Position numbers and translations under genes: made by a program. From positions 338,075-402,074 of the forward strand of contig QCHF01000001.1 of the NCBI GenBank assembly GCA_003279605.1: a stretch of DNA of 64,000 nt, in the 5' to 3' direction. Origin of the DNA: SAR86 cluster bacterium AG-390-O18 (lineage in GTDB: Bacteria; Pseudomonadota; Gammaproteobacteria; Magnimaribacterales; AG-339-G14). The notes under the pieces are model-generated. The model searched no databases, had not been told where the DNA came from, and saw only the letters and a list, made by a program, of their open reading frames with translations. Positions 1 to 9,080 of the stretch are shown here, in pieces (the stretch's first letter is position 1; each line of letters begins with the position of its first letter).

Positions 1-1183
1 GTGCAAATGATCGTGCTGCCAGAAGAGTTCCTTCCATTCGTCTTCCAGTTTTAATCTCAACTTCTTCCACTGTATCCCAAACCATTGAATTAAGAGTTGT
101 AAAAGAAATTACAGAGGTAGCAACTCCAATAAAATGAAAAACTAAAACTCCAGCAAGAATAATAGGAGATCCATTTTCAGGTAGTAAACCTAGAAGCCTT
201 AAAATAATTATTCCGTTTTCTACTGTTAGTGAAATTGCGAATAAAACTAGTGCCCCATTTTTCTTACCAAACTTGTTAGCTAAAAATGGAGATACCACAA
301 TACCTACAAGAGGAGCTAAAAATAAGCTTAATCCGATTGTAAGAATATTTAGAGGGGTAAATTCCCAAAAGAAACTGTAGTAATAAAGAGTTAAATTGGT
401 GCCAATACCGCCTGCTACTCCCATCATAATCATGGCAATAAATAAAATTATATAATTTCTACTGACAGTCATAGTTTCATATAACTCTCTAAGAATTATC
501 CTTAAGGTTTTTCTTTCCATTTCCGGAGCATGAAGATCTTTTATATGTCTATGAGTACCTGTAGCAGTTACCACTATGGCAATGAACATTATTGGGCTGC
601 AAACTAGACCGTAAGTTATCCAAGTATCAGCGACAAATCTTGCATCTTGAGTACCTGTAAGAGTGCTATAGACAACAAATATCCATAACGAGTTCCAAAC
701 CGCTAAACCTCCCCACCAACCAAACCAATATCGATAAGATAAAAGAGAACTTCTTTCTACATAATCCTTTGAAAGTTCTGGTCCTAAAGCGTTACTTGGA
801 ATTTCATAGATTGTAATTGCTGTTCTTATGAAAGCGCCTACAATCAACAAAAACCAAAATAATTCCATTTGACTTAGATTCTCTGGAGGATCCCAAATCA
901 AAAAAAAGGATACTGCAACAGGAATTGCTGAACTATACATCCAAGGATGCCTTCGCCCCCATTTTGATTGAGTTTTGTCAGAGAAATATCCAATTAATGG
1001 GTCGGATATAGCATCAATCACAAGCATCAATAATATTGCTAATCCTGCTAGATTAGGTGCCAATCCAAAAACTTGAACGTATACAAATAATAAAAAATAA
1101 TTAAAAGCATTATCTTTAATTCCATAAGCTAAAGATCCAAATCCATAAAAAAACTTGGTTAGAAAAGGCAATTTCTCTCTCAT
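1..1183 (-). CDS. GPH-family sugar:cation symporter (MFS), C-terminus cut off
   Basis: The frame is open to the left edge, so the C-terminus is missing. The N-terminus shows the GPH (glycoside-pentoside-hexuronide:cation symporter) layout. A short cytoplasmic lead is followed by membrane helices, then the loop motif DAISDPLIGYFSD and a basic SKWGRRHPW stretch, as in MelB-type carriers. The segment near the window edge contains KTGRRMEG, matching the KTGRRDEG loop of the carrier at 4282-5727. The ATG at 1183 was chosen because the conserved N-terminal helix starts right after it; no clear Shine-Dalgarno is visible. It lies 85 bp downstream of the DUF3604 gene on the same strand. The family call is firm; the substrate is unknown. 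Confidence 0.85.
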   Translation of the reverse strand, partial: MREKLPFLTKFFYGFGSLAYGIKDNAFNYFLLFVYVQVFGLAPNLAGLAILLMLVIDAISDPLIGYFSDKTQSKWGRRHPWMYSSAIPVAVSFFLIWDPPENLSQMELFWFLLIVGAFIRTAITIYEIPSNALGPELSKDYVERSSLLSYRYWFGWWGGLAVWNSLWIFVVYSTLTGTQDARFVADTWITYGLVCSPIMFIAIVVTATGTHRHIKDLHAPEMERKTLRIILRELYETMTVSRNYIILFIAMIMMGVAGGIGTNLTLYYYSFFWEFTPLNILTIGLSLFLAPLVGIVVSPFLANKFGKKNGALVLFAISLTVENGIIILRLLGLLPENGSPIILAGVLVFHFIGVATSVISFTTLNSMVWDTVEEVEIKTGRRMEGTLLAARSFA

Positions 1184-1268
1184 TTAATTGATCTAGCAAA
1201 TTAGGAAATAAGTATTACATACTTCTTCAGAATATTAACTGTTGACAGTGCCAAGTTTAATTTAAAAA

Positions 1269-3506
1269 TTATTGGTAGTTTACATATATTGGAGATGACC
1301 AAGCTCTTTCTTCAGACATCATCGTACAATTATCTTCTCTTGAAGTTTTATAATTGCCATAACAAATATTCACTTTTTTACAGTTACCCTCATCATCAAA
1401 ATCACATCTTAAGTTACCCGCATTTATTCTAAGTGAAGGTTCCTCAATTGCTCGGACGTAATAAACTGAATCTCTCTTATCTGAAGAATAATCCTCATCT
1501 GAGAAACGAACCCGACAACCATTTCCTTCTCTAGGACAGTCTATTGTTTTCCAAGGATCCATAATCAACTTATCAACATCTTCGTTATTTGAATTCTGGG
1601 GATTAATTTTTATTACTTCAATTCTGGTAATTATATTCCTTTCTTCTGAAGGGTTATAACATTCGTTTTTACATAAAGTTTTTATTTTTTCACTGGAAAG
1701 ATTTCCCAACTTATAATCAGGACATCCAGGTTTTTGCTTAAAAGATCCTATGGCTTTAACTTCAAAAACTGGGTTTTCTTTTTTTGAAGTTTCAGTTCCC
1801 ATAGGAAGAGATTCAGTTGTATCTATTAAGTTGAACCAGAGCAGAATTCTTGGTCCACTGGTAGCATAAGTTTCCCTTTTTTTGAAACTATCCCAAATCC
1901 CCTCTCTTGATCTATTTTCTACATGTACTGCAGCCAATCCACCTGTAGTAAAAAAAGATGATTGTCTTATTGGTTCCCATAAAGAAAATGGATCTGGGAT
2001 ATCTAATTCTTCTAAATTCACTTTTCTAGGTTGATCTGATCTTTCTTCTTGAGGAGTTAAATTTTCTTCAACAAATTGAAAAGCTGGACCGTTTGCTTCG
2101 GTTGTTACCATTCTATCGATTGGTTTATAACCCGTTCCTGGTCTTGATCGATGATTATCACTTGATGCAATAAAACCAAATTTAAATCTTTGTTCTAGCC
2201 CGTTTTGAAAATTTCTTAAAGCTAATGCATATTGAGCTGAGCCTCTGGGTCGATAATTGAAAGCAGGAATAAAACAATCTTTACATTGACCAGAATCTAA
2301 CCATTCTTCAGGAGTGATACCTTTTACAGCAAACTTTCCAGATAATCCTCCCTCAATGTATAACTGCCTTGCTAAGGCAGCCCTTTTGTCACAAATTGCT
2401 TCACTATTTTGATTTTTAAGGCATCTTTCCTTGATAATTTCACCGGCCTGCCAGCAAGAAGGTAGATAATTCTTAGAAGGTTCTGGACAAAATTGCATGT
2501 TGTTATCTGTAAGACTAGCTGTCCATGATCGATATTCTTCAGAATTACCGTGTCCCGACATGATTTCAAAAGAAATTTGTTTATCAGAATTGTTATGTTC
2601 ATTAGATAATTGTTTATCCCAGCTTGATTCACTAGGCGTGTAAAAACCCCATGTATTTCCATGAGGTATGACAATAGAGTCGGATTCTATTTTATCTAAT
2701 GCAGTAAAAAGATCTTTTGGGGTTAATGCTGAGAAGTAACAGGAATTTTCAGGACTATAAAAATCATCATCACAATCCTCAGTTTTAACTATATGCTCAC
2801 TAAAGGTTATTAAATCTGCGTATCTATTTCTGTTTTTGAAATCAACTAGTGCCATAGATAGCATATTCGATCTCACAACTGGTAGTCTATCTACACTTCG
2901 CATTCCATCAGTTGCTACGCCGCCTGAGCCAATTGGCATAACTGGAACAGATTCTTCACCTGTTTCTAAAAACATAACGTTTTTATGGCCATAATGATTT
3001 TCTTTATCAGGATCAATCTGAGTCCATTCAAAACCTAGAAAAGATATCAAATCAGGAGTTTTGCTATTTTCATGAATTGCATTACATTGTCTTACGGCTT
3101 TTTTTGCTTCCATCCACTTTGAAGGAGTAGCGGCTTCTGCATGATCAGAAATTACCCAAAAATCTAATGCTGAGCAAAATCTTGCGTAATCACATGCATC
3201 TGAAACAGGATGAGGACCTTCACCGTTATTCAAAGGCAAGCTCCATAGAAAAGCATCAGAAGAATATGTTGAGTGAACATGAGTATCGCCAAAAAGAATT
3301 TGTTTATTCGATAGGTTATGCTCCAATTGAGATTGTATCTTTTTGGTTAATAAATCCTTTGGGTAAGTAGAATTAATATTTGGTTCAGCTTTTTCTAGAA
3401 CTCCAAAAAACCCAAAATAAAAGGCTAATAAATAAATACCTATGATTGATGTTATCGCTAATAAAGTTCCAAAAACCCAAAAAATAACTTTCAGAATTAA
3501 ATTCAA
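1269..3506 (-). CDS. DUF3604 domain protein, membrane-anchored
   Basis: This 745-residue protein has a hydrophobic anchor at about residues 5-35 and then a large extracytoplasmic domain. Residues 73-79 read GDTHVHS and residues 118-123 VISDHA. These His/Asp motifs resemble PHP-type metal sites and are typical of DUF3604 proteins. Further conserved-looking motifs include FGFIASSDNHRSRPGTGY and a C-terminal Cys-rich half with pairs such as CPREGNGC and CDFDDEGNC, consistent with disulfides outside the cytoplasm. The start codon overlaps the rhomboid stop by 4 nt (3503-3506), so the two are probably translated together. The family has no established reaction; a metal-dependent hydrolase of envelope or extracellular substrates is inference. 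Confidence 0.85.
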   Translation of the reverse strand: MNLILKVIFWVFGTLLAITSIIGIYLLAFYFGFFGVLEKAEPNINSTYPKDLLTKKIQSQLEHNLSNKQILFGDTHVHSTYSSDAFLWSLPLNNGEGPHPVSDACDYARFCSALDFWVISDHAEAATPSKWMEAKKAVRQCNAIHENSKTPDLISFLGFEWTQIDPDKENHYGHKNVMFLETGEESVPVMPIGSGGVATDGMRSVDRLPVVRSNMLSMALVDFKNRNRYADLITFSEHIVKTEDCDDDFYSPENSCYFSALTPKDLFTALDKIESDSIVIPHGNTWGFYTPSESSWDKQLSNEHNNSDKQISFEIMSGHGNSEEYRSWTASLTDNNMQFCPEPSKNYLPSCWQAGEIIKERCLKNQNSEAICDKRAALARQLYIEGGLSGKFAVKGITPEEWLDSGQCKDCFIPAFNYRPRGSAQYALALRNFQNGLEQRFKFGFIASSDNHRSRPGTGYKPIDRMVTTEANGPAFQFVEENLTPQEERSDQPRKVNLEELDIPDPFSLWEPIRQSSFFTTGGLAAVHVENRSREGIWDSFKKRETYATSGPRILLWFNLIDTTESLPMGTETSKKENPVFEVKAIGSFKQKPGCPDYKLGNLSSEKIKTLCKNECYNPSEERNIITRIEVIKINPQNSNNEDVDKLIMDPWKTIDCPREGNGCRVRFSDEDYSSDKRDSVYYVRAIEEPSLRINAGNLRCDFDDEGNCKKVNICYGNYKTSREDNCTMMSEERAWSSPIYVNYQ

Positions 3507-4279
3507 TGTTTTCTCCGATTAATTTCTTCTTCTGATTTTTTGATGAAATCTAACACGACGCTGTCATTTTTTTGAAATGAAAATTCTTTAGAGTCTCTAT
3601 TAAAAACTTGCCATGATGAAGTGTTTTGTTCATGAAACAATTTTACATCTTTGTTTTTAAAGAAAGGGATTAAGATCATTCCTGCTAAAAAACCTCCAAT
3701 GTGTGCAAAATAAGCTGTTCCTCCATCCACATCTATAGATCCCGGAATACTGAAGAATTGAAAGACAAGCCAAAAACCTAAAACCAAGAAAGCAGGTACT
3801 CTTATCATTTGAATAATTATGATAATAAATACTAAGCATTTAATATTAGCTTTTGGAAATAACATTAAATAGGCGCCCAAAACACCAGCTATTGCTCCAC
3901 TAGCACCAACCATAGGAATTTGAGATGTAGGATCTACCAACCCCTGACACAATGCAGCAATTATTCCGCAGAGAAGATAAAAGATGATAAATTTTACCGT
4001 CCCCATAGAGTCTTCTACATTGTCGCCAAAGATCCATAAATAAAGCATGTTGCCCGCAATGTGGAATAACCCACCGTGAAGAAACATAGAGGTAAAAATA
4101 GTAAAAGCCGAATAATTAGAAAAAAAATCAGCTGGAATGAAACCAAAATTATAAAAAATTGAGGAATTCATTTGACTTAAGTATTGAAGAACAAAGACAA
4201 AACTACAAAGTCCGATTAATAAATAAGTTATATAAGGGGTTGAAGAACTTGGATTATCGTCCGATATCGGAAAAAACAT
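3503..4279 (-). CDS. Rhomboid family intramembrane serine protease
   Basis: The 258-residue protein has about six membrane helices. The rhomboid signatures are present: HIAGNMLYLWIFG (His73, Asn77), the catalytic serine motif GASG (Ser127), and the catalytic histidine in AHIGGFLAG (His193). The frame extends 36 codons further upstream to 4387, but that part lies inside the preceding symporter gene and is not rhomboid-like. The ATG at 4279, 2 nt after the symporter stop, starts the typical cytoplasmic lead before helix 1. It sits between a sugar symporter and the DUF3604 gene. Whether it cleaves one of these neighbours is unknown. Confidence 0.92.
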   Translation of the reverse strand: MFFPISDDNPSSSTPYITYLLIGLCSFVFVLQYLSQMNSSIFYNFGFIPADFFSNYSAFTIFTSMFLHGGLFHIAGNMLYLWIFGDNVEDSMGTVKFIIFYLLCGIIAALCQGLVDPTSQIPMVGASGAIAGVLGAYLMLFPKANIKCLVFIIIIIQMIRVPAFLVLGFWLVFQFFSIPGSIDVDGGTAYFAHIGGFLAGMILIPFFKNKDVKLFHEQNTSSWQVFNRDSKEFSFQKNDSVVLDFIKKSEEEINRRKH

Positions 4280-4281
4280 TC

Positions 4282-5727
4282 TTAGTAACCTAAATCTTTT
4301 ACAGCAGACTCGTATTCGTCTCTCGTAATTGTATAAAAGTAAATGAAAGTAAGTCCGCCTATATTTAAAACTGGACCAATGATACAAATAAATAGAACTA
4401 AGTTGTTTACTGGCTCTTTCATCTCTAGGATGGTTGATTCCGTATTACTAAAACCTAAAAATTGAAGGACAAAACCGAGAATGAATACACCTAGACCAGA
4501 AAATACTTTTTGAAATAATCCTGGACCAGCAAGAAATAAACCCTCATCTCTTCTTCCAGTTTTTTTCTGAGAATCTTCAACAACATCAAAAACCATTGAA
4601 ATTAAAATTACCCAGCCCATTACGGATAAAACGTCAGTAATACACTGATGAGAAATCATAATCCACCACAATGCATTTGATCCATTACTAGGGAAAGTTT
4701 GAACTTCAAAGAGAGGATCAATCAATCTTAATATAAAAGGAATATACGAAATTAACACAGTTGCTGATAAAGCAAAAAGAGCGATATTCTTTTTTTCTCT
4801 GCCTTGAGAAATCACAACTGCAATAATTGCACCAATGATCGCAGCAACGCCTCCTGCTAGAGGAAATACAGAAATGTCTGAAGGCGTCCATTCCCAAAAA
4901 TAAATACTTATGTAATTCCCTACTCCAGTATTAAGGCCTAAAAATAAAGCATAAAGACAACCTCCAAAAAAAATCATAAGCCAAGACTTATTGGATAATG
5001 TTTCTATGACCTCTCTAAAGACTATTTTTATATCAATATTTAAAGTTTCAGGTACAACATGTAGATCATTTATATGTTTATGAGTGCTTGAGGCCGCAAT
5101 AAAGCCAAGCACCAAAGTAAGAAAGCCTGCAAAATATGCTAATTTTTCATATCCCTCGGGATTAAGATATGCTCTAGATCCCATAAAACTCGATGTTTCA
5201 GGAAGGAAAAACTCCAACATTACGAAGCCTATAAGAATCGCTCCACCATATCCAAAAAACAAGCCCATCGCGTTTAAAGTATTTCTGCGATCGTAATCTT
5301 TAGTAAGCTCTGGTCCTAAAGCAGCTCTTGGTGTTTCAAAGAAGGTAATTGCCAGTCTTATGCATACTGTCAAAGTTAATAATTTTAAAAATAGATAGGT
5401 TTGATCATAAGATGAAGGAGGAACAAAGAGTAACCAGATACAAAATGCTAAAGGGAAAATGCTTGCATAAATAAAAGGATGCCTCCTGCCTAATTTTGAC
5501 TTGAATCTATCTGACCAAACACCGACCAAAGGATCTGAAATGGCATCAAAAAAAAGAGAGACTCCAAGTGCAATAGATGCCAAATAAGGTTCTAAGCCTA
5601 AAACTTGATTATAATAAAGTAATACCCAAGTCCCAAAAATTACATTTTTAATTCCAACAACGCCGGAGCCAGCTGAATGTAAAAAAAGTGTTACGTTAGA
5701 AACATCGATGCTCTTATTTTCTGACAT
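4282..5727 (-). CDS. GPH-family sugar:cation symporter (MFS)
   Basis: This 481-residue protein has about twelve helices and the GPH hallmarks: FDAISDPLVGVWSDRFKSKLGRRHPF in the first cytoplasmic loop region (residues about 60-86) and KTGRRDEGLF in the central-to-late loop. It is a full-length paralogue of the truncated carrier at the left edge. It is the first gene of a minus-strand run with the rhomboid and DUF3604 genes, with gaps of 2 nt and overlaps of 4 nt. By family it should import a sugar or glycoside with Na+ or H+. The substrate cannot be read from the sequence. Confidence 0.9.
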   Translation of the reverse strand: MSENKSIDVSNVTLFLHSAGSGVVGIKNVIFGTWVLLYYNQVLGLEPYLASIALGVSLFFDAISDPLVGVWSDRFKSKLGRRHPFIYASIFPLAFCIWLLFVPPSSYDQTYLFLKLLTLTVCIRLAITFFETPRAALGPELTKDYDRRNTLNAMGLFFGYGGAILIGFVMLEFFLPETSSFMGSRAYLNPEGYEKLAYFAGFLTLVLGFIAASSTHKHINDLHVVPETLNIDIKIVFREVIETLSNKSWLMIFFGGCLYALFLGLNTGVGNYISIYFWEWTPSDISVFPLAGGVAAIIGAIIAVVISQGREKKNIALFALSATVLISYIPFILRLIDPLFEVQTFPSNGSNALWWIMISHQCITDVLSVMGWVILISMVFDVVEDSQKKTGRRDEGLFLAGPGLFQKVFSGLGVFILGFVLQFLGFSNTESTILEMKEPVNNLVLFICIIGPVLNIGGLTFIYFYTITRDEYESAVKDLGY

Positions 5728-5794
5728 TTAAAAATTTTTAAAAATAATATACTCTAGTTATAAGCAATTATGCACTAATACTAGGAGTGAAAAC

Positions 5795-6697
5795 ATGGGA
5801 GTTCTTAATAATAAAGTAGCAATAATTACAGGAGCCGGAAGGGGTATTGGTATGGAAACAGCACTATTATTTGCTAAAGAAGGGGCCAAGGTTGTAGTCA
5901 ATGATTTAGGTGCTAATCCTGATGGTTCTGGTCATGAAAAAATAGCTGATGAAGTTGTAGCTGAAATTAAAGATCTTGGTGGAGATGCGGTTGCAAATTA
6001 TGATTCTGTAGATTCATATGAAGGCGGAATTAATATCTTTAACACAGCAATGGATGCCTTCGGCGCAGTAGATATTATTATCAATAATGCCGGAATTTTA
6101 AGAGATAAAACTTTATTCAACATGGAAGAGTCTGATTGGGATGCAATCATGGCCGTTCACTTAAAAGGTCACTTCAACTGCACTCAACCATTTGTTAGAT
6201 ACATAAGAGAAACCAATAGATTGAATTGTAGAATCATAAACATGTCTTCAGTTTCTGGCCTTATTGGAAACTTTGGGCAGACTAACTATGGTGCAGCCAA
6301 AGCAGGTATTGCTGGCTTTAGTCGATCGTTATCTATGGAAATGGCTAAATATAAGTGTACTGTAAATACAATTTCACCAGGAGCAGCAACAAGATTAACA
6401 ATTGATTTAATGAAAGCAGCAGGCAGAGATGTTGACCCTGAAGATTGGAGTCAAGGACCTCAGCAAATTGCACCTATCATTACTTGGATATGCTCTGATG
6501 AGGCTAGTGAAATCACAAATCAGATTTTTCATGTGTCTTCCGGAACAGTTGGAATCATGCAACAACCAGCGGTAATTAAATCCTATAAAAGTGATGAGCT
6601 TTGGTCTATGGATCAGTTAAATCAAGTAATGCCAGAACTGGTTGAGGCTAAAAAAACTCACGATAAGGAAGTTGAAGAGAAAGGCAAACCTTCTTAA
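5795..6697 (+). CDS. SDR family dehydrogenase, (3R)-hydroxyacyl-CoA type
   Basis: The 300-residue protein is a classical short-chain dehydrogenase: TGAGRGIG nucleotide-binding motif at 12-19, NNAG at 97-100, and the catalytic YGAAK at 165-169 with a serine pair just upstream (SSVSG). The VVNDLGANPDGSG segment after the second strand and the C-terminal tail resemble the dehydrogenase part of peroxisomal-type multifunctional enzyme 2, so a 3-hydroxyacyl-CoA substrate is likely (inference). AGGAG lies 6 nt before the ATG. It ends exactly where the convergent HD gene ends (6697/6698), leaving no room for a terminator. Confidence 0.88.
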   Translation: MGVLNNKVAIITGAGRGIGMETALLFAKEGAKVVVNDLGANPDGSGHEKIADEVVAEIKDLGGDAVANYDSVDSYEGGINIFNTAMDAFGAVDIIINNAGILRDKTLFNMEESDWDAIMAVHLKGHFNCTQPFVRYIRETNRLNCRIINMSSVSGLIGNFGQTNYGAAKAGIAGFSRSLSMEMAKYKCTVNTISPGAATRLTIDLMKAAGRDVDPEDWSQGPQQIAPIITWICSDEASEITNQIFHVSSGTVGIMQQPAVIKSYKSDELWSMDQLNQVMPELVEAKKTHDKEVEEKGKPS

Positions 6698-7267
6698 CTA
6701 GGCTTCAGCTTTGTAAATTGATTTTTTAGTCTGAGATAAGACATTTTTGAGCATCGGCATAAAAGTTTCAATAGGAAGACTCTCATACTCAGGATCAAAT
6801 GAATTTTGATCATATTTAGCACAAAACTCTACGCAATCTTTCCAATGTTCGCTGTCTTTAAATTTATCACGCATATGTCTATCAAGACCAAGAAAATGAA
6901 AAAAGTAATAGCCTTGGAAAATACCATGATGTTTTAAAATCCAATAGTTCTTTTCAGAGATATAAGGCTCCAATAAGGTAGCCGCAAAATCTGCATGATT
7001 CGCAGGAGCTAAAATATCTCCAACATCATGTAAAAGAGCACAAACAACATATTCTTCATCTCTACCATCTCGATAAGCTCTAGAGGCTGTTTGCAAACAA
7101 TGCTCATATCTATCAACTGCAAAACCTCCAAAATCATCTTTTAACATATTGAGATGTTCAATAATTCTCTCAGGAAGATTCTCTGAATGAACCATCGCTG
7201 CTTCAACTATAGGTACATAGTCTTCTTCTGTACCTTGAGTCATTTTTGTAAATGTTGCTTTTTTCAT
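6698..7267 (-). CDS. HD-domain protein, PhnZ/MIOX-like
   Basis: This 189-residue protein has the HD metal-site pattern: His56, the His80-Asp81 pair in LLHDVGD, His91, and HH at 113-114, with a late aspartate in AKYDQNSFDP. The spacing, the WILKHHGIFQGYY segment and the short length fit the mixed-valent diiron oxygenase branch of HD proteins (PhnZ, myo-inositol oxygenase) better than ordinary nucleotide phosphohydrolases. That is inference from recalled motifs. No phosphonate genes are adjacent; its neighbours are a convergent SDR and a divergent ferritin-like gene. The exact substrate is unknown. Confidence 0.8.
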   Translation of the reverse strand: MKKATFTKMTQGTEEDYVPIVEAAMVHSENLPERIIEHLNMLKDDFGGFAVDRYEHCLQTASRAYRDGRDEEYVVCALLHDVGDILAPANHADFAATLLEPYISEKNYWILKHHGIFQGYYFFHFLGLDRHMRDKFKDSEHWKDCVEFCAKYDQNSFDPEYESLPIETFMPMLKNVLSQTKKSIYKAEA

Positions 7268-7311
7268 ACTGCTATTTTCTCTAAATTTTGATCTTCATAC
7301 AAATCTTTTTA

Positions 7312-7326
7312 TGAAAATAATTCTCA
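7312..7326. promoter_or_regulatory. Fur-box-like inverted repeat
   Basis: The 15 bp read on the minus strand are TGAGAATTATTTTCA. They match the Fur 7-1-7 consensus (TGATAAT-N-ATTATCA) at 12 of 14 arm positions. The site lies in the divergent gap between the HD gene and the ferritin-like gene, about 70 bp before the latter's start, a sensible place for iron control of iron storage. Function is inferred from sequence and context only. Confidence 0.5.
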
Positions 7327-7395
7327 TTGCTATCTTATTTCTCATCAAGAGATATTGCTAAATAAGCTGATAAAATTTAAAAAATGGAGTTTAAA

Positions 7396-7833
7396 ATGCA
7401 AAATAAATTAGATTTAAAACAAGTTTGTACTACCTTAAATGAAATCATGGAGTATGAATTAGCAGGTGTAGTTAGATATACTCACTCTGCATTGATGATA
7501 GTAGGACCTCATAGGATACCCATAGTAAGTTTCTTACAAGAGCAAGCTAACGAGTCGCTACAACATGCTCAACAAGCTGGAGAACTTCTTACTGGTTTAG
7601 ACGGGCACCCCAGTCAAAGAATAGCTAAGATCGTAGAGACCAATAATCATTCTATAAAAGATATTTTAGAAGAAAGTTTGGAACACGAGCTTCATGCTTT
7701 AAGTTTATACAAAAAACTTCTCACTATGGTTGAGGGAGCGTCTATATATTTAGAAGAATACACTAGAGATCTTATTGGCCAGGAAGAACAACATCAGCTT
7801 GAGTTAAGAAAAATGTTAAAAGACTTTAGTTAG
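7396..7833 (+). CDS. Ferritin-like / bacterioferritin-type protein
   Basis: The 145-residue four-helix protein carries the ferroxidase-type residues in order: E in EYELAGVVRY (helix A), EQANESLQHA (E and H, helix B), EHELHALSLY (helix C), and GQEEQHQLE (E and H, helix D). The length is slightly below the usual 155-160 of bacterioferritin, and I see no clear haem-ligand methionine, so a non-haem ferritin-like protein is also possible. Two in-frame ATGs exist at 7384 and 7396. The second has GGAG 6 nt upstream and was chosen. A Fur-box-like site lies upstream. The gene overlaps the convergent GST gene by 8 nt. Confidence 0.82.
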   Translation: MQNKLDLKQVCTTLNEIMEYELAGVVRYTHSALMIVGPHRIPIVSFLQEQANESLQHAQQAGELLTGLDGHPSQRIAKIVETNNHSIKDILEESLEHELHALSLYKKLLTMVEGASIYLEEYTRDLIGQEEQHQLELRKMLKDFS

Positions 7834-8623
7834 AATCCTGAAGTTTTCTTTTATACCAATCCAAATAAGTTCCGCTAACTGATGAAAATTCATCTACTTC
7901 GGAAAGTTTTATTAAATGATTAAATGTTTTGGGATAATCTGAAACAAAACTCTCTGAAACAAGAGAAAAGCCTTTTTCTTTTAAGTTATCTACGTAATGT
8001 CCTTCTCTCAAAAATTGCGAGAAATCACAAAAAAATGAAATATCTACAATAGTTAAATGATCAAAGCCAATATATTTAGTATTTATTAAGGACTCTTCTA
8101 TTCCATTAAGGAAAAATTCATAAGCTGATTTCATCCTTTGATACAAAGCTTTGTTCATATCATTAAGCCCGAACAAGTACTCTTGGTGCTCTCTAGAGAA
8201 AACAAGTCCTGAATCTAAAAAACTGTCTACTCTTGACGCTTCAAAGACATCTTTTCCATACAAATTTTTAGTTTCGTCTTGTCTAGCAATAGCTCTTAAA
8301 ATACTATTTGATTCAAATATACCTATTTTTCCATCAGGGCTAAATGCTGCTGGAACGGTTCCAAAAGGAATTAATTTTATAAAGTCATCAGTTTTATAGA
8401 GAGCTGAACTAAAACCTCTTTTACCAATTCTTTCAAATTGTTTTAATTTTTTTTTATCGGCATGTGATAATTTTTTGGGTTTAGAATCCCAAAGCCAATT
8501 AGGAATCTCAGTAGGTTTATCGCCAATAACTTCAACTGGAATACCAGCAATCTTTGCAGCAATCTCAGCTTTCCAAACTCTTGGATTGGGTAGATAAGAA
8601 AAGATTTTGAGTCCCTTTTCCAT
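7826..8623 (-). CDS. Glutathione S-transferase family protein
   Basis: The 265-residue protein has an N-terminal thioredoxin-like part (IFSYLPNPRVWKAEIAAKIAGI), the cis-Pro motif FGTVPAAF, and the glutathione-contact motif FESNSILRAIAR. A helical C-terminal domain follows, with the N-capping-like segment FDHLTIVDISFF. An insert of about 30 residues between the first helix and the cis-Pro strand is longer than in small GSTs and resembles eEF1B-gamma-like or other elongated GSTs. The substrate is unknown. It is the last gene of a minus-strand run with the MAPEG gene, itself a membrane glutathione-enzyme family. Confidence 0.8.
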   Translation of the reverse strand: MEKGLKIFSYLPNPRVWKAEIAAKIAGIPVEVIGDKPTEIPNWLWDSKPKKLSHADKKKLKQFERIGKRGFSSALYKTDDFIKLIPFGTVPAAFSPDGKIGIFESNSILRAIARQDETKNLYGKDVFEASRVDSFLDSGLVFSREHQEYLFGLNDMNKALYQRMKSAYEFFLNGIEESLINTKYIGFDHLTIVDISFFCDFSQFLREGHYVDNLKEKGFSLVSESFVSDYPKTFNHLIKLSEVDEFSSVSGTYLDWYKRKLQDSN

Positions 8624-8632
8624 AGACTCAAT

Positions 8633-9061
8633 CTAAATTAATGAGGAAAATCTTACCCACATCCAAATTACGATCAACCAGCTTGGTAACCATAGTAAAG
8701 CTCTTAGAGGCATGTCTCCAATAAAGCCATTAATGAAGATGTGATACAAAGAATGTGCAACTCTTAGGCCTACAAACCAGTACGCTAAAAGTACGAAATA
8801 TGCATCTACTTTTCCCGTGACGTACAAAACGACACAAATTGCGTAAAACAAAATAGGAAATTCAAAAAGATTTATCAAATTTCTATCTGCTTGTTTAGTT
8901 ATTTGTGCTGCAGATGAAGGCAAAGGTATTTTCATCAGTTCACTTCCAGTATGACTTTTATCTACCAAAACATTCTTAAATCTAATCAATGTGCTCAACA
9001 AAAATACTGATCCAGTAAGCAAAACCATGTAATACATAGGTATAAATATTTCAGCGTTCAT
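8633..9061 (-). CDS. MAPEG family membrane protein
   Basis: The 142-residue protein has four hydrophobic segments. The motif NLINLFEFPILFYA after helix 1 and the segment RVAHSLYHIF, followed by a short loop into the last helix, are the pattern of bacterial MAPEG proteins (membrane-associated proteins in eicosanoid and glutathione metabolism). It lies 9 nt upstream of the GST gene on the same strand, which suggests a shared role in thiol or lipid-peroxide chemistry (inference). Confidence 0.82.
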   Translation of the reverse strand: MNAEIFIPMYYMVLLTGSVFLLSTLIRFKNVLVDKSHTGSELMKIPLPSSAAQITKQADRNLINLFEFPILFYAICVVLYVTGKVDAYFVLLAYWFVGLRVAHSLYHIFINGFIGDMPLRALLWLPSWLIVIWMWVRFSSLI

Positions 9062-9080
9062 TTATTTCTCCCAAAAAAAA

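Noticed and set aside
1239-1250. ACTGTTGACAGT as an operator between DUF3604 and the left-edge symporter
   Set aside because: Only 5-bp arms with a mismatched centre; chance level in this composition.
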